64,000 nt of DNA, taken from NCBI GenBank assembly GCA_018969295.1, contig JAGWYN010000020.1, positions 1 to 64,000 on the forward strand. Direction: 5' to 3'. The translations under genes and the position numbers were made by a program. A model generated the notes under the pieces. That model saw only the letters and a program-made list of their open reading frames with translations. It did not search any database and was not told the origin of the DNA. This DNA is from Chloroflexota bacterium (GTDB lineage: Bacteria; Chloroflexota; Anaerolineae; Caldilineales; Caldilineaceae). Positions 9,201 through 20,740 of the stretch are shown here, piece after piece. How positions within the stretch are numbered: the first letter of the stretch is position 1; each line of letters opens with the position of its first letter.

Positions 9201-10069
9201 TCAGTCGAATTCGTCGCCGGCGCGTTCGTTGAGGGTGCGTTCTCCGGCCTGTGCGGAGAGGCCTGGCTCGCGGCCGCGCAGCGAGACCCCCCGGACTCCG
9301 GGGGGGGCGGTCAGTTCTTCCTGCTGCACGACCGGGTACTGGGCCATGAGGGCAGCGTCTGCGGGCTGATTGGCAAAGTAGATTCGTTCGCGGCGCAGGG
9401 TGCGGGCAAAATCGTCGAAACCGAGTGCGTCGACGACTTCGTCCGGGCGCCCGGTGGCGCCGTTGCGCATCTGCACACGCAGAAAGATGGGATGCTCTTC
9501 GTGCACTGCGTCGTATCCCAGCGCAGCCAGCTCCAGGACCAGCGGGCGCAGGTTGTAGGTATAGCGGCTGCCTTTGCGTTCGCGTTCGCGCCAGATCGTG
9601 GTCTGTTTCAGAAAGCCAGCGATGCGTTCTGCAAGCAGAGCGTCTTCGAGCTCCCCGGGGGCGGTGTGGAGGAGGATCGTATAGTCCGCCCCGACGATCC
9701 ACGGTTGGAGGGCATCCCCTGTGGGTGGAATTTCTTCGACCGACTGCACCAGGATCCCTGGCGGCACTTTGGCGCGCAGGCGCTCGGCGATCTCTGCGAC
9801 CGGAAGCGGTAGAGAGAGCACGATGTCGAGCGGTTCATGGCGCCCGGTGATCCCGACCCCTAACGGTGCTGCAAATTGCAGATGGGGTTGGGGGTTGAAG
9901 CCTTGTTTGTAGAGCAACGGCAGGTCCGCACGGCGCAGCGCACGTTCCCACAGCCGAAACTCGTCGTGGTGTGAGATGAATTTGATCGATTCGCCTTTGG
10001 CGTACCAGACGCGCACGCGCTGGCGGGCTTCGTGGGCAGGGGTGTCGGTCATCGGTGCCAGCCTCTCTT

Positions 10070-10073
<4 letters not shown>
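9201..10073 (-). CDS. TIGR03936 family radical SAM-associated protein (DUF2344)
   Basis: This 290-residue protein begins with the family hallmark VRVWYAKGESIKFISHHDEF and continues with GFNPQPHLQFAAPLGVGI, typical of TIGR03936/DUF2344. It has no radical SAM cysteine motif itself and is thought to partner with the TIGR03960 enzyme; the biochemical role is unknown. The start at 10073 forms an ATGA overlap with the stop of the upstream TIGR03960 gene, implying translational coupling and supporting this start over a later ATG at 10052. The C-terminal ~50 residues are less conserved-looking and charged. Confidence 0.88.
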
Positions 10074-12127
<2,054 letters not shown>

Positions 12128-12201
12128 CGGGCTTTCTCTGTCTCGTGTTGGCCTGGCCAGGGTGGGCTTTGCACCCACTGGATAGAGTTAGGTCGCTGGA
12201 G

Positions 12202-12235
12202 GGGGCGGGTGTTCCGCCCCTGCATGGGGATTATA
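12202..12235 (-). promoter_or_regulatory. Candidate -10 (TATAAT) and GC hairpin upstream of the TIGR03960 gene
   Basis: On the minus strand a perfect TATAAT (12235-12230) overlaps the stop codon of the MFS gene; the -35 region is poor. Just downstream lies a GC-only hairpin, GGGGCGG / CCGCCCC (12202-12208 with 12214-12220), that could end MFS transcription or shape the leader. Confidence 0.4.
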
Positions 12236-13421
12236 CCACAGCGAGCGCGCGCGGAAAGGCTATGGCCAGCAGCAAGGCGCCGGCCAGCAGCAGCACCCCT
12301 GTCCCCAGAAAGACCGGGCTCAGCCCGATCTGTTGGGAGATAGCGCCCAGCAGAAAGGGGCTGAGGGTAATGCCGATCCCGCCAGCCATGTTGTAGGCGC
12401 CCAGCGCGGCTCCCCGGATCTGTGGCTGCGCGTGCTGGGTGACAAAGGCCTGTCCGGCGGTCAGGAACATCCCGTACGAGATGCCTTCGACCACCAACGC
12501 CAGGCTGAGCTCGGCATAGCCTTTCCAAGAGGCCAGTGCGACTGCGGCAACCCCGCTGAGGGCAATGGCCAGCACCATCAGACGGTGGCTCCACCGTGGG
12601 GTGCTCAGCACGCCGAGCGGCACACGGGTCAAGGTGGAGAGCAGCCCGCGCAGGGTGTACAGCCCGCCGATGGCGGCTGCGGAGAAGCCCAGGGTGCTGG
12701 CATGGATCGGCAGGAAGCTGACCACGACGGCGCTGAAGACCGGGCTGATCAGCAGGTTGGCCAGTGCGGCGAGCAGGATGGGGCGGCTACTGGCCAGCAC
12801 CCGCAGGTTGTGGAGGGGGTTGGCAGCGTGCAGGCCGGTGGCTACTTTTTTGTCGACCAGCGTGATCCAGGCCAGGGCTGCGGAGGCGATGGCAACCAGT
12901 GCCAGGATCAGCAGGCTGCCTTCTATATCGAACGACTCCGCCAGTAGCCCGCCCAGCAGCGGACCGGTGGCAAAACCGAGCCCCATGGCTGTGGTCAGCA
13001 TGCCCATCGCCACCCCGCGTTCGCTGGGGGCGGCGTAGTCGCCCACCATGGCAGCGCCCATTGCAAAGACACAGACGACACCCAGCCCGAGCAGCATCTG
13101 TGCAAGCAGGAGCCAAAGCGGGGTCGGAGCCAGCGCCAGCAGGGTACTTGACAGAGCAAAGAAGAGACAGCCGGTTGCGATCAGGTGGCGGCGCCCCAGA
13201 CGGTCAGAGACCAGCCCCAGCGGCACAGCGGCTGTCACCTGCGTTGCGCCGTTGAAGGCGGTCAGGCTGCCGATCAGAAGCAGCGATGCCCCGAGCTCGT
13301 GGGCACGGAGCGGCAAAACCAGCAGGATGTAGCCGACAACGATATCGGCGGTGTAGATCACCAAAAAGAGGGCCAGCAGTTCGCGGCGCAACAGCCGCTT
13401 CCAGAGGGAAGTCAGGTGCAT
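12231..13421 (-). CDS. MFS transporter, 12-TM
   Basis: A 396-residue integral membrane protein with about twelve hydrophobic segments and the MFS motif A between TM2 and TM3 (GLVSDRLGRRHL). A second related loop occurs in the C-terminal half (RVPLGVLSTPRWSHR). Length and layout fit DHA1-type drug/sugar efflux proteins, but no substrate signature can be read. The TM4-5 region with GPLLGGLLAES resembles motif C of antiporters, favouring export (inference). It precedes the radical SAM pair on the same strand with a ~100-bp gap. Confidence 0.85.
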   Translation of the reverse strand: MHLTSLWKRLLRRELLALFLVIYTADIVVGYILLVLPLRAHELGASLLLIGSLTAFNGATQVTAAVPLGLVSDRLGRRHLIATGCLFFALSSTLLALAPTPLWLLLAQMLLGLGVVCVFAMGAAMVGDYAAPSERGVAMGMLTTAMGLGFATGPLLGGLLAESFDIEGSLLILALVAIASAALAWITLVDKKVATGLHAANPLHNLRVLASSRPILLAALANLLISPVFSAVVVSFLPIHASTLGFSAAAIGGLYTLRGLLSTLTRVPLGVLSTPRWSHRLMVLAIALSGVAAVALASWKGYAELSLALVVEGISYGMFLTAGQAFVTQHAQPQIRGAALGAYNMAGGIGITLSPFLLGAISQQIGLSPVFLGTGVLLLAGALLLAIAFPRALAVV

Positions 13422-13581
13422 CAGAGTCCATTATTCTGTTTAAGATTGTGCATCGACGGGCCAATCACATAGACTATAGGGGATCGGGGCAAATCGACCA
13501 AACAGGCTGGCCTGTGCGATTCGAATCCTGGGGGGAGGAGTGGGATGGGGGCTGTAAAAAACTGGATCAGGGGAGAAACTG

Positions 13582-13920
13582 ATGAACGTCGCTTCATTCA
13601 ACGAGTATCAGCGGGCCTCGCGGCGGACCTGGCAGCGGGTGTATACCGAGCATCCGATCATCTACCCCACGCTGGGGTTGGTCAACGAAGCGGGGGAAGT
13701 TGCGGGCAAGATCAAAAAGATCTTTCGCGACAAACAGGGGGAGATCACGGAGGTGGACCGCGAGGCGCTCAAGCAGGAACTGGGCGATGTTTTGTGGTAT
13801 CTGGCCCAGATTGCCACCGAGCTGGGGGTTGAGCTCGATGAGGTGGCCAGCGCCAATCTGGTCAAACTTGCTGGCCGGCTGGAACGTGGCCGGATCGGCG
13901 GTGAGGGGGACGACCGGTGA
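13582..13920 (+). CDS. MazG-like nucleoside triphosphate pyrophosphohydrolase
   Basis: A 112-residue protein of the all-alpha MazG/phage-type NTP pyrophosphohydrolase family. The metal-binding ExxE...ExxD pattern is visible as Glu36/Glu39 (NEAGEVAGKIKK) and Glu66/Asp69 (ELGDVLWYLAQIA). Such enzymes hydrolyse (d)NTPs to NMP and PPi for house-cleaning or dNTP control. It is a single-domain form, shorter than E. coli MazG. The stop codon lies inside a 16-bp triple tandem repeat; because the unit is not a multiple of three, the second copy supplies the in-frame TGA. The gene is divergent from the MFS gene and convergent with the MBL hydrolase. Confidence 0.88.
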   Translation: MNVASFNEYQRASRRTWQRVYTEHPIIYPTLGLVNEAGEVAGKIKKIFRDKQGEITEVDREALKQELGDVLWYLAQIATELGVELDEVASANLVKLAGRLERGRIGGEGDDR

Positions 13921-13946
13921 GGGGGACGACCGGTGAGGGGGACGAC
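13899..13946. repeat. 16-bp perfect tandem repeat (3 copies) across the mazG-like stop
   Basis: CGGTGAGGGGGACGAC occurs three times without mismatch at 13899-13914, 13915-13930 and 13931-13946. It covers the last codons and stop of the MazG-like gene and ends 5 bp before the stop of the convergent MBL gene. Confidence 0.95.
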
Positions 13947-13951
13947 AAGCA

Positions 13952-14848
<897 letters not shown>

Positions 14849-14912
14849 ACAGGACTCCTTTTGTGGATGTGGGTGATCTGCCGCTCTGGATCGCTCTGGG
14901 GGCGATGCGAGC

Positions 14913-15947
14913 TCATCTCCAGGCGCGGACGATGTCTGGCAGCCGGTGGAGTGTTTCCAGGGTGGCGTCCGGGTGGATCGTGTCCGCCAGCTGTTCGTTG
15001 TCGTGCAGCACCTGCGGGTCGGTTGTCCCGTGCAGCAGCACGGTCTGTGCGCCCAGTTCGATCCCGCAGCGAATATCGACGTGGAGGCTGTCGCCGACCA
15101 CCACCACTTCGTAGGGCAGACACCCCCAGCGGTCGAGGACAATCTGCAAAAAGCGTGGGTCGGGTTTGCGATACTCGACACTGCTGCTGCTCAGGCAGAG
15201 GTCGAAATAGGGGCGCAGGCCGAGGGTGTCGACCGTCTGTTGAAAGGCGCGGTCGCAGCTGTGGTTGGTGAGCAGGGCCAGCTTGTAGCCGGCCGAACGC
15301 AGAGCAGCCAGCGTCTCACGGGCCCCTGGCCGCACGGTCCAGGCGTTCATTTCGGGTGCGTAGAAGTGGTCGACAGCCTGCTGCAGCACCTGGGGGTCCA
15401 TCCGGCTGGCTGGGTAGCCAAAGAACTGGAGCAGAAAGCTCATGGCGTCGTCGGCCAGATGTTCTTCTTGTTCGTCGGCTGATTTTTTTTCAGAAAAGCG
15501 TCGGGCCTCCACAATTTTGGTGTCGAACTGGTCGGGCAGGGTCATCCCGGTGGCGCGCATGTAGCTCTCTGCCGCACGTGCCCCTTCGGCCATCAGTTCC
15601 AACAGCGGGCGTGTGCGGGTGGCCAGGGTGTCGTCGAAGTCGAAGATCACCCCACGGACCAGGGGGGGCGCGGCGGGCAGGGGGCCGCCCAGGTCGGCAA
15701 AAAAGTTGTCGACCAGCTGAGCCAGCCGATCTGTCGAGAGGGGCGGGGCGCTCATTTCGGTCACGGTGCCGTAGTCGCGCGGCGGGGGGGCGGGTTCGGG
15801 CGGTGGGCCGAAGAGGGAGTACATCTCTGCCGAGCTGAGCGTGCGTCCTTCGCTGCGCACACGGGCCAGGAAACGTTCCTTTTCCTCGACGGTCAGCGGC
15901 TCTGGGGTGGGGGAGTGTTCGGTCTCTTCGGATGGGTTGTCGTTCAT
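14913..15947 (-). CDS. HAD-superfamily hydrolase with N-terminal extension
   Basis: The HAD core shows motif I DFDDTL (Asp103/Asp105), motif II LLTNHS, the motif III Lys in YRKPDPRFL and motif IV VVGDSLHVDI. A helical cap lies between motifs I and II, as in subfamily I phosphatases. The first ~95 residues are an unusual low-complexity, acidic/proline-rich extension (PPPEPAPPP) not part of the fold. The start is uncertain: ATG 15947 is given, ATG 16007/16004 are alternatives and none has a strong ribosome site. Likely a cytoplasmic phosphatase of unknown substrate, in a pair with the downstream MBL hydrolase. Confidence 0.82.
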   Translation of the reverse strand: MNDNPSEETEHSPTPEPLTVEEKERFLARVRSEGRTLSSAEMYSLFGPPPEPAPPPRDYGTVTEMSAPPLSTDRLAQLVDNFFADLGGPLPAAPPLVRGVIFDFDDTLATRTRPLLELMAEGARAAESYMRATGMTLPDQFDTKIVEARRFSEKKSADEQEEHLADDAMSFLLQFFGYPASRMDPQVLQQAVDHFYAPEMNAWTVRPGARETLAALRSAGYKLALLTNHSCDRAFQQTVDTLGLRPYFDLCLSSSSVEYRKPDPRFLQIVLDRWGCLPYEVVVVGDSLHVDIRCGIELGAQTVLLHGTTDPQVLHDNEQLADTIHPDATLETLHRLPDIVRAWR

Positions 15948-16033
15948 CAGGTTGTTCTGTCTCAGCTTCAGAATCGGCTTGTGTTGAGTTGGATAGTGGT
16001 TCATCATAGCATGGTGGGGGCGTGCAGCCCCAG

Positions 16034-16062
16034 TTGCGCAAGGGCTTGTGCTCTGCTAGACT
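16034..16062 (+). promoter_or_regulatory. Candidate promoter for the ribokinase gene
   Basis: TTGCGC (16034-16039) and TAGACT (16057-16062) are 17 bp apart, 40 bp before the ATG. Both boxes are only partial matches. Confidence 0.35.
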
Positions 16063-16101
16063 GGCAGAACAACCTGTACCCTTTACAAGAAAGGAAGTCC
16101 G

Positions 16102-17016
16102 ATGCAAGGCCCATCGATCTGCGTGGTCGGTTCGATCAATCTCGATATGAACACCTATGTCGCTGCGTTCCCGCGGCCTGGAGAAACGATCCAAGGGGAG
16201 CGGTTTACGACTGGCTACGGCGGCAAGGGGGCCAACCAGGCGGTGATGGTGGCCCGTCTGGGGGGGGCTGTCCAGATGGTCGGGCGGGTGGGCGACGACA
16301 TGTTTGGGCAGGAGATGCTGCGCAACCTGGCCAGGGAGGGGGTGGATACCCGCTCTGTGCGGGTGAGTCCGGGTCTTTCTTCGGGGGTGGCGGTGATCAC
16401 CGTCGAAGCCAGCGGGCAGAACCAGATCGTAGTGGTGGCGGGTGCCAACGGCCAGGTGACGGCCGACGACCTCGACGGTGCTCTGTGGGGTGCTGTCAAG
16501 GTGCTGGTCTGTCAGATGGAAGTGCCGATGGCGGCCAATCTGGCGGCGTTGCGGCGGGCACGTGCGGCGGGGGTGCAGACCATTTTCAACTCGGCGCCGG
16601 CCAGCAGCCCGATCCCCGAGGAAGTTTATGGATTGGCGGACATTTTTTGTCCGAACGAAAGCGAGGCGGAGCTGCTGACCGGGGTGGCGGTCCACTCGAT
16701 TGAAGATGCCCGTCGAGCGGCTGCGGAGCTGCGGCGGCGGGGAGCGGCTGCGGCGTTGATCACCTTGGGGGAGCGAGGGTGTCTGTATGTGGACGAGTTC
16801 CAGGATGTGCATGTCGCCGCTCCTGTGGTCACGGCGGTAGACACCACTGGGGCAGGGGATGCGTTTGTGGGCAGCCTCGCCTTTTTTCTGGCAGAGGGGG
16901 TACCGATCGTTGCGGCGATCGAGCGGGCCCAGGCGATTGCGGCGATCAGCGTACAATCGCCTGGGGCGCAGAGCAGCTACCCGCACCGAGCGGCGTTGCC
17001 GGCGGCGCTGCTGTAG
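16102..17016 (+). CDS. rbsK: Ribokinase (PfkB family carbohydrate kinase)
   Basis: A 304-residue PfkB kinase. The N-terminal signature GGKGANQAVMVARLGG binds the sugar, and the C-terminal DTTGAGDAF carries the catalytic base Asp253 and the anion hole. Length and GYGGKGANQA fit ribokinase better than fructokinase or adenosine kinase. It phosphorylates ribose or deoxyribose at O5 with ATP in the cytoplasm. AGGA precedes the ATG. No ribose transporter or RbsD is adjacent, so it may serve nucleoside or deoxyribose salvage (inference). Confidence 0.87.
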   Translation: MQGPSICVVGSINLDMNTYVAAFPRPGETIQGERFTTGYGGKGANQAVMVARLGGAVQMVGRVGDDMFGQEMLRNLAREGVDTRSVRVSPGLSSGVAVITVEASGQNQIVVVAGANGQVTADDLDGALWGAVKVLVCQMEVPMAANLAALRRARAAGVQTIFNSAPASSPIPEEVYGLADIFCPNESEAELLTGVAVHSIEDARRAAAELRRRGAAAALITLGERGCLYVDEFQDVHVAAPVVTAVDTTGAGDAFVGSLAFFLAEGVPIVAAIERAQAIAAISVQSPGAQSSYPHRAALPAALL

Positions 17017-17019
17017 GGG

Positions 17020-17757
17020 TCAGGAGGGGAGGAGTTCGATTTTTCCGGCCAGCAGGTTGGCTTGGAAGGTGCGTTCCTGGGCGGCGTCGAACAAAACGGT
17101 GATCGTTGCCTCTGGACCACTGCCGTCGATTCGGGTGACCACGCCGTCGCCGAACCGGGCGTGGCGCAGCCGGTCGCCGGGGGTCAACACCCACGACGCT
17201 TCGGTGGCAGGGTCGGCGGGGAGGTTGAGCTGGACAGCCAGGGCCGCATCGCGGTCCCGCCAGCTGGCCGCCAGGCTCTCCACCATCTGCTCTGGGGCGC
17301 GTGCGACCCGGCTGCGCAGCTGTTCGGCCCGGCTGCGGGCGGCGGCCAGGGCTGGCATCCACTGTGCTTTTTCGGGATCGGGGCGTTCGCTCTGGGCCAG
17401 CGAGCGGCTGGCGCGTGCCATCACGCTGAGCAGTCCGTCCACCTGTTTGACCAGCTCTTCTGCCGGGTCGAAGGTGGCCAGATGCACGCCGTGGGTGCGG
17501 CAGAGTTCTGCCCGCACACGCTCGCGTTCTTCATTTTCCAGCTCTTCGAGGTCGCTTTTGCGTCCCTGTCCGCGTGCGGTGAGCCCGACGAAACGGATGG
17601 CAAGGGCGATCTCGGGGTAGAACTTGTCCAGTTTGAGGCGGCGATGGGTGCTGGGGTTGACCAGCCAGGGGGGGCTGACGTTGTCTTGTTCGCTGAACCC
17701 GCTAAAAATACGGGCCAGAAGTTCGCGCCAGGCGCTGACGGTGGTGTAGGTCTGCAT
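17020..17757 (-). CDS. Degenerate restriction-endonuclease-like protein with UvrD/PcrA-type C-terminal domain
   Basis: I do not recognise a named family for the whole 245-residue protein. Residues ~31-95 follow the pattern of small PD-(D/E)XK nucleases: NPSTHRRLKLDKFYPEIALAI, then a charged helix and ERVRAELCRTHGVHLATF, which resembles the cysteine/Gly-containing strand of that fold. The first acidic residue is kept (Asp44) but the expected Glu of the next strand is Arg55 (LAIRFVG), so catalysis is doubtful. The last ~60 residues (GDRLRHARFGDGVVTRIDG) match the Tudor-like C-terminal module of UvrD/PcrA helicases, which contacts RNA polymerase. ATG 17757 was chosen, 16 bp after the LLM gene stop; it ends the minus-strand run. 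Confidence 0.6.
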   Translation of the reverse strand: MQTYTTVSAWRELLARIFSGFSEQDNVSPPWLVNPSTHRRLKLDKFYPEIALAIRFVGLTARGQGRKSDLEELENEERERVRAELCRTHGVHLATFDPAEELVKQVDGLLSVMARASRSLAQSERPDPEKAQWMPALAAARSRAEQLRSRVARAPEQMVESLAASWRDRDAALAVQLNLPADPATEASWVLTPGDRLRHARFGDGVVTRIDGSGPEATITVLFDAAQERTFQANLLAGKIELLPS

Positions 17758-17773
17758 GTGAAACTCGCTTGGC

Positions 17774-18901
17774 TCAGGCCGGTTCCCGCCATGGCAGGGG
17801 GTGAGGGCTTTGCTGCCGCCGGGCAATTTCCCGACGCACCGTGGGGGCGACCACGGTGCCCAGCAGTTCGATCGCCCGCATCATTTTGCGATGTTCGACC
17901 GTGCCGACTCCCAGCTGGATCAGCAGGCGTTGATGGCCAAAAATTTCATGTTGAAAGAGGATTTTTTCGATCACCTCTTCTGGGGTACCCACAAAATCGG
18001 CTCCCCGCAGCAGGCGCGACTGTTCCATCTGGGGGCGGGTCATCGGGGCCCACCCCCGTTCTCGTCCGATCTGGCCCATCACCGTCATGGCTGCCGGGTA
18101 ATACTCGTCGATCGCCTGTTGGCTGTCGTCGGCCACAAAGCCATGCGAGTTGATGCTCAGCGGCAGCTGAGCCAGGTCGTGGCCGGCTTTGCGGGCGGCG
18201 TGCCGATAGAGGTCGAAGAAGGGGGCAAAGCGTTCGGGCATGCCGCCGATGATGGCCAGTGCCATCGGCAGCCCCAGGGTGGCGGCGCGCACGACCGATT
18301 GTGGTGTGCCGCCGACTGCCACCCAGATCGGCAACTTTTTTTGGACAGGGCGGGGGTAGATGCTTTGTGCCTGCAGCGCTGGCCGGTGGCGGCCTGACCA
18401 GGAAAGGGTCTCTTCTGCGCGCAGCGCAAGCAGCAGCTCCAGTTTTTCGGCAAAAAGCGAATCGTAGTCGTTCAGGTTGTAGCCGAACAACGGAAACGAT
18501 TCGATGAACGAGCCCCGTCCTGCAATGATTTCGGCACGGCCGTTCGAGATCAAGTCGAGGGTCGCAAAATTTTGAAAGACGCGAACGGGGTCGTCCGAGC
18601 TGAGCACGGTCACCGCCGAAGACAGGCGGATCGAGCGGGTTCTGGCTGCGGCTGCTGCCAGAATGACAGCGGGTGCCGAGGCGACAAATTCGACCCGGTG
18701 GTGTTCGCCCAGCCCAAAGACATCCAACCCGACCTGATCGGCCAGCTCAATGCTCTCCAGCAGGTTGTGCATGCGTTCGGCAGGGCTGATCCGCCGGCCG
18801 GTTTTGGGGTCAGGAGTCAGTTCGGCAAACGAATAGAGCCCCAGCTCAAAAGGGGCGGGGGGGGCGGCAGGAGTCGTCTGTTGCATGTGGTGGATATCCA
18901 T
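17774..18901 (-). CDS. LLM class flavin-dependent oxidoreductase (luciferase-like)
   Basis: A 375-residue TIM-barrel protein of the bacterial luciferase-like monooxygenase family. Typical elements are ELGLYSFAEL at strand one, LADQVGLDVFGLGEHHR, the RFGxG-like IIAGRGSFIESFPLFG, and LPIWVAVGGTPQSV. Members use FMNH2 (or F420) to oxidise diverse substrates. The product and substrate are unknown. It sits 15 bp downstream of the NUDIX gene and 16 bp upstream of the nuclease-like gene on the same strand. A second in-frame ATG at 18886 could be the true start. Confidence 0.87.
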   Translation of the reverse strand: MDIHHMQQTTPAAPPAPFELGLYSFAELTPDPKTGRRISPAERMHNLLESIELADQVGLDVFGLGEHHRVEFVASAPAVILAAAAARTRSIRLSSAVTVLSSDDPVRVFQNFATLDLISNGRAEIIAGRGSFIESFPLFGYNLNDYDSLFAEKLELLLALRAEETLSWSGRHRPALQAQSIYPRPVQKKLPIWVAVGGTPQSVVRAATLGLPMALAIIGGMPERFAPFFDLYRHAARKAGHDLAQLPLSINSHGFVADDSQQAIDEYYPAAMTVMGQIGRERGWAPMTRPQMEQSRLLRGADFVGTPEEVIEKILFQHEIFGHQRLLIQLGVGTVEHRKMMRAIELLGTVVAPTVRREIARRQQSPHPLPWREPA

Positions 18902-18916
18902 TCTTCTACAGCGCTT

Positions 18917-19393
18917 CTACAGCCGGCTGGCGGTCCACAGCGCATGGGCCCGCTCGATCAGGTGATGGGTCTCGGCGGTGATCGCATAGGAGTTCAAGCA
19001 ATCGAGGGAGACCCAGGCGACCGCTGCGGCGTCGTCCTGGGCCAGCGCCTCGCCGCTGACCCAGCTGGCCCAGAAATCGACCACCACATAGTGGTATTCG
19101 ATCTCTCCTGCGGCGTCGCGCGTCACCGGTTCAAAGAGGCCGGCCACGGTGCCGACAGCGATTTCGACACCGCACTCTTCGCGCAGCTCGCGTTGTACGC
19201 CGTCGGCCAGCGATTCACCCAGATCCAACAGCCCGCCGGGCAACGCCCAGCTGCCTGCGCGCGGGGGACGCCCGCGCTGGACCAACAGCACCTGGCCTGC
19301 CGGGTCGAAAACGGCGGCTGCCACGCCGACCAAGGGGGCTGTCGGGTAGCGGCGCTGCACGGGCAGCCGGATGTGGGGACTTGAATCGTGCAT
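18917..19393 (-). CDS. NUDIX hydrolase
   Basis: A 158-residue NUDIX protein with a complete box GX5EX7REUXEEXGU at residues 54-76 (Glu60, Arg68, Glu69, Glu72, Glu73). The strand order around it (AAAVFDPAGQVLLVQRG ... WALPGG) is standard for ADP-ribose/NADH or oxidised-nucleotide pyrophosphatases. Substrate cannot be assigned. The frame is open further upstream, but the ATG at 19393 starts just before the conserved domain. It lies 49 bp downstream of the dehydratase gene. Confidence 0.87.
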   Translation of the reverse strand: MHDSSPHIRLPVQRRYPTAPLVGVAAAVFDPAGQVLLVQRGRPPRAGSWALPGGLLDLGESLADGVQRELREECGVEIAVGTVAGLFEPVTRDAAGEIEYHYVVVDFWASWVSGEALAQDDAAAVAWVSLDCLNSYAITAETHHLIERAHALWTASRL

Positions 19394-19442
19394 CGTTGTG
19401 TTCCAGTCTGAACTCAGTCGCAAGTGCGGGGCGCTGGCCAGC

Positions 19443-20612
19443 TCACTCTGTGCGCATGCGGGCTTTTCGTTTGTGCCAGTCCTCGGCAAAAAGGTTGAAG
19501 TGGATGCGCTGTTCTGGGTGTTCGGCCACGACAGCCTCATCCAGGGTGACCCCCAGCCCTGGACCGGTTGGCAGCGCAAAGAAACCCTCCGAGAAGGGCG
19601 GCAGGCCGGGTGCAGAGGCGAGCACATAGGGCTCGTCGAAATCGTTGAAATTCTCCTGAATTTTGAAATTTGGGGTGCAGGCAGCCAGGTGCAGGGCGGC
19701 TGCCGTGGCAATGGGGCCGCCGACATTGTGCGGTGCCATCAGCAGATAGTAGGTATCTGCCCAGGCAGCCAGTTTTTTGGTGTTGAAAATCCCGCCGAAA
19801 TGTGCGATGTCTGGCTGCAGAATATCGGCTGCCTGCAGTTCCAGAACTTCCCGGTATTCGTGCAGCGTGTGAATGCGTTCCCCGGTAGCGACTGGAACGC
19901 CGAGCGGCGCCACCGCATCGGCAACTTTTTTGAGGGCCGGGATATTGGCGGGGGGCACCGGTTCTTCGACCCAGCTGGGTTTGAACGGCGCCAGCTCGCG
20001 GGTCATTTCGATCGCAGTCACCGGGTTGAAGCGGCCGTGCATTTCGATCAGCAGCTCGACCTCCGGCCCGACCGCGTCGCGCACAGCTTCGACCAGGCTG
20101 ATCATCTTGAGCTTTTCGGCGCGTTCTGCCTCATAGTAGCCAGCGCCGAAGGGGTCAAACTTGAGGGCTCGGTAGCCTTTGGCCACAGCCCGCCGGGCTG
20201 CCGCCGCGAATTCGTCGGGCGTGCGTTCGACGGTGTACCAGCCGTTGCCGTAGGCTTTGATGCGCTGGCGCACTGCTCCGCCCAGCAGCCGGTAGATTGG
20301 CTGGTTGAGCGCCTTGCCGATGATGTCCCAGCAGGCCATCTCGATCATGGCCAACCCGGTCATCGCCACCTCGCCGGGTCTTCCATAGTCTTCGACGGTC
20401 AGCCGTTTGACCAAAAGTTCGATGTCGAAAGGATCCAGCCCGATCACAAAGCGGTCGGCCACATCTCGCACATAGCCGATGGCAGCGTCAACTTTGTTGA
20501 TGGGGCGGCTTTCTCCCAGGCCCACCAATCCTTCGTCGGTTTCCACTTTGAGAATGACCAGATTGCGCCACTGGGTGCCCAGCACCATCGGCGTGATCGC
20601 TGTAATCCGCAT
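19443..20612 (-). CDS. Mandelate racemase/enolase family sugar-acid dehydratase
   Basis: A 389-residue enolase-superfamily enzyme. The capping domain (MRITAITPMVLG) is followed by a barrel with a Lys in KFDPFG, metal-ligand strands IEMHGRFN, WVEEPVPP and ATGERIHT, then PDIAHFGG and the catalytic His in APHNVGGP. The His in the EMHGRF strand is typical of the D-galactonate/gluconate/mannonate dehydratase branch, which dehydrates aldonic acids to 2-keto-3-deoxy acids with Mg2+. The exact sugar acid is not determined. A strong GGAAGAGGAAGG ribosome site precedes the ATG, and a promoter candidate lies at 20752-20781, so it can be expressed separately from the GH1 gene upstream. Confidence 0.87.
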   Translation of the reverse strand: MRITAITPMVLGTQWRNLVILKVETDEGLVGLGESRPINKVDAAIGYVRDVADRFVIGLDPFDIELLVKRLTVEDYGRPGEVAMTGLAMIEMACWDIIGKALNQPIYRLLGGAVRQRIKAYGNGWYTVERTPDEFAAAARRAVAKGYRALKFDPFGAGYYEAERAEKLKMISLVEAVRDAVGPEVELLIEMHGRFNPVTAIEMTRELAPFKPSWVEEPVPPANIPALKKVADAVAPLGVPVATGERIHTLHEYREVLELQAADILQPDIAHFGGIFNTKKLAAWADTYYLLMAPHNVGGPIATAAALHLAACTPNFKIQENFNDFDEPYVLASAPGLPPFSEGFFALPTGPGLGVTLDEAVVAEHPEQRIHFNLFAEDWHKRKARMRTE

Positions 20613-20740
20613 ACCTTCCTCTTCCTTGCCTTGTCTGTTGACGACCTGAAACGGTCCTTGTCTTGTGTCGCTTCTCTGCCCGGCGCAGAGGGCAGTTCCC
20701 AGTCTGCGGTCGACGGGCAGTTGGATCCTTCTAACGTGGT

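Noticed and set aside
13508..13530. GATTCGAATCC resembling a tRNA T-arm
   Set aside because: No acceptor, D or anticodon stems can be formed around it.
13899..13946. Triple repeat considered as a CRISPR fragment
   Set aside because: The copies are directly adjacent with no spacers and the unit is only 16 bp; the same holds for the other tandem repeats in the window.
15490..16986. A ~500-codon minus-strand frame across the HAD and ribokinase genes
   Set aside because: Composition is typical of a shadow frame; the ribokinase on the plus strand and the HAD frame are certain.
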